64,000 bases of DNA from contig JBITNC010000002.1 of the NCBI GenBank assembly GCA_050084985.1, forward strand, positions 38,006,001 through 38,070,000. Reading direction: 5' to 3'. Each line of letters opens with the position of its first letter. Within the stretch, counting starts at the first letter, position 1. Below the pieces are notes generated by a model. It saw only the letters and a list, made by a program, of their open reading frames with translations. It was not told the DNA's origin and made no database searches. Positions 57,620 through 64,000 of the stretch are shown here, one piece after another. Both the position numbers and the translations under genes were made by a program. The DNA comes from Nageia nagi (taxonomy: Eukaryota; Pinophyta).

Positions 57620-58585
57620 TGCTCCTAGGCATGCCATGGACTGATCTAGGACATCAAACATGTACAAAAATATGCTAGAAATTCCAATGACTCACTCTAC
57701 TAGCCAAATAACACCTTAATTGCCCAACATCACACATAAGAAAGAAAGATTACATCAAACATACCAAAATATGAGATAAGAATTGGAGATCAAGTGTGCT
57801 AATGCTTCATTAAGAGAGAAATGATAGGTATAAGCAATAACAGTCCCTAAAAGGCTCGATATTGGCCTCTAAGGAGTAAACTAGGGTATACTAATGTGCA
57901 AATATGATCATTGATGCATATATGTTGTATAAAAACCACCCTCTGCATATTTATGGATGCCTCACTAAAGGGCTTCTTCACAGGCTAGTTCCCGATGAAG
58001 AGAACAAGTGCAATTTTGAAATGCCACTGGAAGGATTCAAATATGTTGACAACTATGGATGCCTTAGGGTAGGGAAACCTCATGACATGAACAATCATCT
58101 CAACCACTAGTCAGAAGGTATTCCAAGCCTCTTAGACTCTCCCTGGTCTACACACCCAAGGGTGCTTGACGCCTCCAAGTTTTTGGTGACTCCGAAGAGA
58201 AGAAGGGGTTTCAATATAATAATCAACAACTCTCTCCAATGATGCTCTAATATCTTTTATAATATTCCCTAGATCTAGATCTCACCTAGAATTCATCACC
58301 CAGCCTCTCCGATCCAATGTTAGCCTCTTAAAGGCTCCAAAATATCCAACATGGGTGTCTAGGGATCATACAGGCCCAACATGGGTATCTAAGGGTTATA
58401 CATGCTAACATAAATGTTCAAGAGTCATGTGTGGATGTCTTGATGTCATCATGGGCCAATGTGAGGGTCCAGGAGTCTCCCCAAGGTTGGCACAAGTGTA
58501 CAAGTGCTCCCAAGTCCAACATTGGAGCTATAAGTGATTATCCATGCTTATGTACCATCTTAGATGTTACACATGAATTGGGATT
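57620..58585 (-). repeat. Chromovirus LTR fragment related to the LTR of C
   Basis: From about 57,840 the + strand parallels C's LTR: attggcctctaaggagtaaa, aatatgatcattgatg, then catcatgggccaatgtgagg, aggagtctccccaagg and tgtacaagtgctcccaa in the same order and orientation. It is clearly diverged, and weaker to the left, so the left boundary near 57,620 is uncertain. It is interrupted at 58,585 by element E; the rest would lie beyond the window. Strand is inferred from the match to C. Confidence 0.72.
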
Positions 58586-59080
58586 TGTTGGAACGTATAA
58601 TGCATTATTATAAAGGTTGTATTAAATCTTCTATGTAAATTCATTAATACTTAAGGGTATCATTTGATACCTTAAGTATTTAAGTGAATATGATAATGTA
58701 ACTTGTCCTACACTCCATGTCATGAGCATACCCCTTGGGTAAAGGGACGTGCATGTCATGCTTTTATACATTGGATAAAAGGGTGATCCAAAGAGGGATT
58801 TTGGTCTATAAATAGAAGGCTCCCTCTTTGTGATCACACACCAAATTGTGGAGTAAAGTTATGCTATAGGATAGAAGTGTAGGAGTTGAGATTAGGAGGA
58901 TTGTAAGAGAGTTGTATTTGTGATTGAAGTAAAGATCTAGTTAGTGGATTTACTCCTAATTGGAGGAACCACTTTACATCTTGTGTTGTGAGATTGCTTT
59001 GTGAGTTTGTTAGATGTAATTATGAGCTTTCATGTGATCTTGGTTAATTAAGAATTATCTTGTTAATGTTAGTTCTTTGA
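58586..59080 (+). repeat. 5' LTR of element E
   Basis: It is about 495 bp. TATAAATA at 58,807-58,814. The right edge is placed before the PBS and is uncertain by a base or two because the usual CA end is mutated. Confidence 0.85.
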
Positions 59081-59083
59081 AAT

Positions 59084-59095
59084 TGATATCAGAGC
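59084..59095 (+). other. Primer binding site of element E
   Basis: tgatatcagagc differs by one base from the initiator tRNA-Met complement TGGTATCAGAGC found in B and C. Confidence 0.75.
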
Positions 59096-61460
59096 CCCTT
59101 GGAGGCTCCTCTTCACATCCTTGGAGACACTTCATCTTGGAGGTTTATCTTAAAGTCTTGTTGAGGTAAATTCAAAAGAAGGTATAAATTCCTTCTTTCT
59201 TGTTTTTGTTTTTTTTTTGGATTATTTCATTGTAATACTAACATATTATGTTCTTGTTGACTAATATGATGCATTTCTTTTTGGGATATATATATGCTAA
59301 CTTCTTGTGTTATTTGCAATTTTTTTATAAATCATTCATTTTCAATAATAAAAATTGCATTTTTTTTACACAAAAGTTTTTTTTCTTTCTTACAAAAAAT
59401 ACATTGTTTATTTATTTTTGTTCACACTATATATAAAATTTCATGAGTTTAAATAACAATATAATTCTTTTTGTTATAAATATATAACAAAAAATTTATT
59501 TTGATTTTTTATATATAATAAATAGTTTTTTTTACAAACATTTGAGCTTTTTTTTTTTTTTCAAAAGAAGGTATACAAATGGTATATGTTGTTCCAACTC
59601 TGTCTATTCTTCCTTGCTGCGGCTCCCACCAGTTGTTCTTCTCACTACGACCTCAAATCGTGGCTGCTCGTAGCCTTTGAACACGTTGGATTGTTGACCT
59701 TCGCCCCCTCTCCCTCCAAATACTCGCAGCCTTCTTATGGTCTGATAGCAGCCTGAAACAGGAATTTATTCCATGTAAACTGTCACTATTCAGTCTTCTC
59801 ACTCTGTCAAACACTTTACCAATAAAAAAAAAAACCTTCTCATGGCCCTTCTCTCCTTTAGCCTACACTCCATTCCATTCTGATGTGGCTGCTTCTCATC
59901 GAATCAACTCCATTTTTTTTTGCGCTCCTCCTTCCTTTCAGCTGTGGTCCTTTTTTTAACAAAATATTGAGTCCTTTTTTATCAGACTCGTTTAATTTTT
60001 AAAACATTGCTTGTACGCTTTCTCAATGGGGACCATCTCTTTTAATCCATTACTGCACCAAATTGCATTAATTTCTTCCAAACTTATACTTCAAATTTAA
60101 AGCTTATAATGATGTGAACAGGTCCATCATGAGTTACATTATTTTAGAGTAAATTTGACATCATTACTCTTGAAAGCTTATTTTCTCCTTTTATAAAGTT
60201 TTTTAATGAGTATTTATTACTTTCTAAGTATGGCAATTGAGGCAAAATGATTACTATTATTGTAAGTATTTTTTGCCTTCTAAGGAATTTATCTTCTATT
60301 TTTTTTTTTTTTTTTTTATGGGAAACTTCTACCATTTTTAGTAAATAAGGAGGAAAATTTTTAAATACATACTTAGAATTTTTTACAAGTTATTAAGGAT
60401 AAAATCTTAAGTAAAAAGAGGGAAATTTGTATAATTTTACTTAGTTTTTAAGATTGCATGCTTAGGATTTATTTTTGCATGCTTAGGATTTAAATTTTAA
60501 GATATTTTTTGAATTAAATTCTTTAAGTTAAAAAGATGCATGATAAATATTTATCCTTTATGCAAAGGTAACTTATGCAATATTTTGAAATTAATGCACA
60601 CTTATGCTTAAGTATTTATCCTTTTTTTTCCCAAAAGGTAACTTGTGCAAATTATGGACCTATGTAAAGATGTCCTTTAGGGGTTAGTAAACAAAACCCA
60701 TTGGATTCTTAGGTTCCAAATTACAAATGGATGATGTTTCATTTATGTACTTTACTTCATGTTTCGCACTTGTGCTTTATTTACTTATGCAAAAATCGTA
60801 AACATTGAAATGAGCAACCCTTTAAAGTGAATACATTCGCACGTACATTCTGCAACATGAATTGTTTGGAAATCCATAAGGTGAGGATAGGCAAACTGGA
60901 GCCTTTAAGTTCGACGATCCAATTGGTGAAAAGTTTGTACTTCTTAATTACCCTTAAGTCCTCTATTAGTCTGGACATAACTTTATTAGGTGGATAGGCA
61001 TGTGTGTAGTGATACCACATGTCCGTACGTCCATTCAGAGATTATTCTAATAACCTAGGAAAAAAAATTGAAACCTAATCAAGATTAATAATTTGGTCGA
61101 TCCAATAAATGTTGAAACTTTAGAAAATAGCTAGTACTTCTCCTTGTGAGAGTATATTGCTACCTAAGGAAAACTAGTTGAGGATTGGTAGTACTTGGGA
61201 TCCTCTTGTGTGGGCATCCAGGTGAAGGCCTAATTTTAGATAAGAAAATAAGCCTCAATAATATCACTTTGGTTCTTGAGATGATAAATGTATTTGGGTA
61301 CATGGGTTATTATTTGAATTGTCAAACATTTGCACTTATGAATCAAATCAAGCATGCATTTAGTGTTAAATGTAACATGTATTATTTACTTGGTTAAAAC
61401 TTAATATTTAATATTATTTATTGAACCACATGCTTATTATTTTATATTTTTATGTAGCAA
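59096..61460 (+). other. Leader of element E
   Basis: 59,100-59,580 is T-rich. 59,590-60,060 is a GC-richer block (starting near gttccaactctgtctattc) unlike those of B or D. 60,350-60,640 has the atgcatgcttagg-type words. 60,676 on is the conserved gag-proximal part. Antisense, 60,781-61,020 is open and begins MWYHYTHAYPPNKVMSR. Confidence 0.6.
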
Positions 61461-62410
61461 ATGGGAGAATTCTTTTTACCTAAACACATACTTGATAGTT
61501 CCAACTATGGGATTTGGAAACCTCAGATGAGAGCTGAATTATAAGTAAGGAAGCTATGGCAAATAGTGAATGAGAACCTTGTACCTCTTACAAATGAGAA
61601 GGCACTAAAGGCTTACAACATAAAAAATGAGTTGGCAACCTCCATGATTTATCGTGCAATTTCAGATGACCTGCTCCTGATGATATCCTCTTCAACCTCA
61701 GCAAAAGAAGCATGGGATAAGCTAAAGCAAATCTACCTTGGTTCAAACTTTTTAAGAAGATTTACCATTCTTCAAAAGTTGCTTCAATCTTGTCAAGAGG
61801 AAGATGAAAATATGGCTATATACTTGAACAAAATTATTGATCTAAGAACCCAACTTGTTGCTTGTGGATGTAATTGAATCAATGATGAGTTCATGGTCTT
61901 CATCATTCTTCAAAGCCTCTTTTCAAAGTTTGGAAACTTTGTAACAGTTATGGAAATAAAGCTTGATGATGATAAAAAAATCATCTCCCTTGAGACCTTT
62001 CAAGGCACTTATTGAAGCATGAGGAAACTCTTAACAATAAAGGGTTGATTTCTTCTCCTAAAGATAATAATGTTGCTCTTAGAGCAACCAAAACTTCTTT
62101 CAAGAAGAAGTTCAACCATTAAAAAAAATCTTACCCTTCTTCCTCTAAAAGGGTTGAGAAAATAGGTAGTGGCTACAACAACAATAGGAACAACAGAAAT
62201 AATAACCACAGCAACAGGAACAAAGGCAACAATAATCACTTCAAATAAAGAGATGGAAAAGGTAAAGCAAATACTCTTTATCTTAAAGAAAAGTTTGATG
62301 GTAATTGTAACTATTATGGCATTCAAGGTCATAAAGAAGTTGATTATTACAAAAATAAAAGAGAAAAAAAGTACAAAGGTAATGGAAATTTAAAGAACTA
62401 CAAAAGAAAA
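61461..62410 (+). pseudogene. Gag of element E (decayed)
   Basis: It starts MGEFFLPKHILDSSNYGIW at 61,461. It contains SSSTSAKEAWDKLKQIYLGS and RRFTILQKLLQSCQEEDEN (61,566-61,877), then an Asn-rich linker. The knuckle near 62,308 reads CNYYGIQGHKEVDYY, with two Cys lost. Stops (TAA, TGA) and frameshifts occur in the linker. Confidence 0.86.
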
Positions 62411-62429
62411 AAATACTTATGTTGGTTTT

Positions 62430-62900
62430 GCTGCAGCACTCTACTCTATGTCTCATCCTTTTTCATCTGAATGGATTATTGACTTTGGTTGCACTAATCA
62501 CTTATGCTTTGAAAAGAAAAAGTTTAAGAACTTTCACAAGTATAATAAGGATGCGATTGTGATAGGTGATAACTCTACCTTTGAAGTTCAAGGAATTAGG
62601 AGTGTGTTAATTCATGGAAAGGTTCTTGAAAATGTTCTCTATGTTCCTAAGTTAAGAATGAACCTTCTCTCCATGATCCAAGTTGTTAAAAAAGGGTACT
62701 CTTTTGAGTTCGACTCCTAATCCTAGTGCATTAAGAAAGGACTTACCATTTTGGTTAAAGGATTAATGAAAGATAACTTCTACATTATGGATCAAGTTCC
62801 ATCAAAGATGTGTCTTACTTCTAATGTGTATTCTAAAGGTAATCTTTGGCATCATCATTTAGGGCATCTTAACCACAAGAGTATTTAAGTTATGAAAGAC
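62430..62900 (+). pseudogene. Protease and pre-integrase of element E
   Basis: SEWIIDFGCTNHLCFEKKKF near 62,466 shows DFG in place of DSG. VLENVLYVPKLRMNLLSMIQ follows, then stops at 62,718 and 62,724, and LWHHHLGHLNHKSI near 62,850. Confidence 0.85.
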
Positions 62901-63794
62901 TAAGAACTTATGAAAGGTTTACCTTCAATTTCTCCTTCGATTGGTCTATGCAAGAAGTGCATTCTTGGTAAGATGCATAGACAAAAGTTTGAAAAAGATA
63001 AGGCAACAAGAGAATCTCAACTTCTTCAACTTGTGCATTCAGATTTGATGGGTTCATTTCAAACTAAGTCACTTGGAGGAGCATCTTACATCTTGACCTT
63101 CATTGATGAATTTAGTAGGATGACCTTTGGGTATCCACTTGAGTATAAGGATCAAATTTTTGAGAGTTTTAAGGTTTTTAAAGCCTTTGTTGAGAATCAA
63201 ATTAACCTTAAAATCAACATGTTGAGATCAGATAATGGAGGAGAATATAATAGTTATGAGTTCAATGATTTTTATGCTAAGTATGGAATCAAGAGGTAAT
63301 TTAGAATTCCATACACTCCTCAGCAGAACGATGTTATCGAATGAAAAAATAGAATAATCATGGAGATGGCTAGATGCATGTTGGGTAATCTTCCTAAGTT
63401 CTTATGGAGTGAAGCTATGAGGACTACTATTTACATTTTAAATAGTTGTCCCATAAAAGTTGTTCAAAGTAAAACTCCTTTTGAGGTATGGTCAGGAAGA
63501 AAACCTAACATTTCTCATCTTAGAGTGTTTGGTTGTGAAGCTTTCTCCTACATTATTTCTAAGAAAAAGAAGAAGTTAGATAAAAGAGTTGAAAAATATA
63601 TCTTTGTGGGTTATGACAGTCAGCATAGAGGCTACAAGATCTACTCTCCAACCTATAAAGTAGTGTTTATTTCAAATGATGTAAAGTTCAATAAACTTCT
63701 TAAAGAATCTGCTTCTAATAAGGATGTTGATGATCCAAAGGACTCTTTAGTTGCTCTTAGCTGGTTGGATATTGATGTAGATAAGTCACCTTAG
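62901..63794 (+). pseudogene. Integrase of element E (decayed)
   Basis: The frame 62,910-63,299 reads LCKKCILGKMHRQKFEKDKA, VHSDLMGSFQTKSLGGASYI and MLRSDNGGEYNSYEFNDFY, with zinc-binding Cys pair and two catalytic Asp visible. A TAA at 63,298 and a TGA near 63,340 interrupt the catalytic Glu region. The C-terminal part FEVWSGRKPNISHLRVFGCE (63,480 on) continues to 63,794. Confidence 0.88.
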
Positions 63795-63799
63795 GAATA

Positions 63800-64000
63800 A
63801 AATTCTCTAACATAAAGGGTAATAAGGAGCATGACCTTGAACAAATCCTTAATTACCAAGATTGATAATAACCATGAGCCCTCAACCTTCAAAAAAACCT
63901 TCTAAGCACGAGTGTTGGATAGAAACCATGAAAGTGGAGTATGAGGTGCTTATGAAAAATAAAACTTAGGACTTAGTTCTTCATCCTAATGATAAGAATG
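63800..64000 (+). pseudogene. Start of RT of element E (cut by window end)
   Basis: Text homologous to B 36,380-36,530 appears, including HECWIETMKVEYEVLMKNKT near 63,910. Stops are present. The rest lies outside the window. Confidence 0.75.

Larger units (their letters stand above)
58586..64000 (+). mobile_element. Copia LTR retrotransposon E, 5' part (cut by the window end)
   Basis: The 5' LTR starts TGTTGGAACG at 58,586. The PBS-like tgatatcagagc is at 59,084-59,095. A leader of about 2.4 kb, gag, protease, integrase and the start of RT follow; the 3' part is outside. It is related to A and B by LTR and protein text. It is inserted in a chromovirus LTR. Candidate left target duplication: ggatt (58,581-58,585), not verifiable here. 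Confidence 0.9.

Overview
The window is plant nuclear DNA, very AT-rich. It holds one intron-rich gene between dense, nested, decayed LTR retrotransposons. The gene is a NO POLLEN GERMINATION RELATED 1-like (NPGR1) TPR protein in five coding exons (14,989-28,347, + strand), with introns of about 3.3, 2.4, 0.2 and 5.3 kb. Long introns, low GC and old, heavily mutated Copia and chromovirus elements fit a large-genome seed plant. I favour a gymnosperm (conifer), but this is inference and the sequence alone does not prove it.

Layout. 1-4,144: old debris, with a DUF4216-like (CACTA-type) fragment, a Copia gag fragment (minus) and a degenerate tandem array. 4,145-11,008: Copia element A (minus), complete with both LTRs and a TTTTT target duplication. 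11,009-14,988: more array debris, then the region upstream of the gene. 14,989-28,347: the NPGR1-like gene, whose introns hold small tandem repeats, an 81-bp palindrome and exon-like islands of another gene. 28,348-29,898: 3' flank with a possible LINE tail. 29,899-44,355: Ty3/gypsy chromovirus C (minus; TSD ATGTA), whose left LTR is split by Copia element B (30,760-39,407, +; TSD GCATG). 44,501-44,771: a tRNA-type SINE with a 13-bp target duplication. 45,475-45,958 and 53,405-53,930: two halves of one LINE, split by Copia element D (45,959-53,399, +; TSD GTAGC). 54,030-54,560: an approximately 190-bp tandem array. 54,860-57,600: a pol fragment of a different Copia lineage, G (minus). 57,620-58,585: a chromovirus LTR fragment related to C's LTR. 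58,586-64,000: Copia element E (+), inserted into that LTR and cut by the window end.

A, B, D and E are related Copia elements. Each has a PBS matching initiator-tRNA-Met, a long noncoding leader before gag, and gag-protease-integrase-RT/RNase H order, which is the Copia order. All carry in-frame stops or deletions, so none can be autonomous as read here. The most unusual finding is that D's leader contains remnants of a pentatricopeptide-repeat (PPR) gene, which looks like gene capture. Other unusual points are a hairpin-forming repeat expanded in D's 3' noncoding part, an antisense reading frame shared by the leaders of A, B, D and E, and a shared protease active-site change in A, B and E. 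I saw no CRISPR array, rRNA gene or intact tRNA gene.
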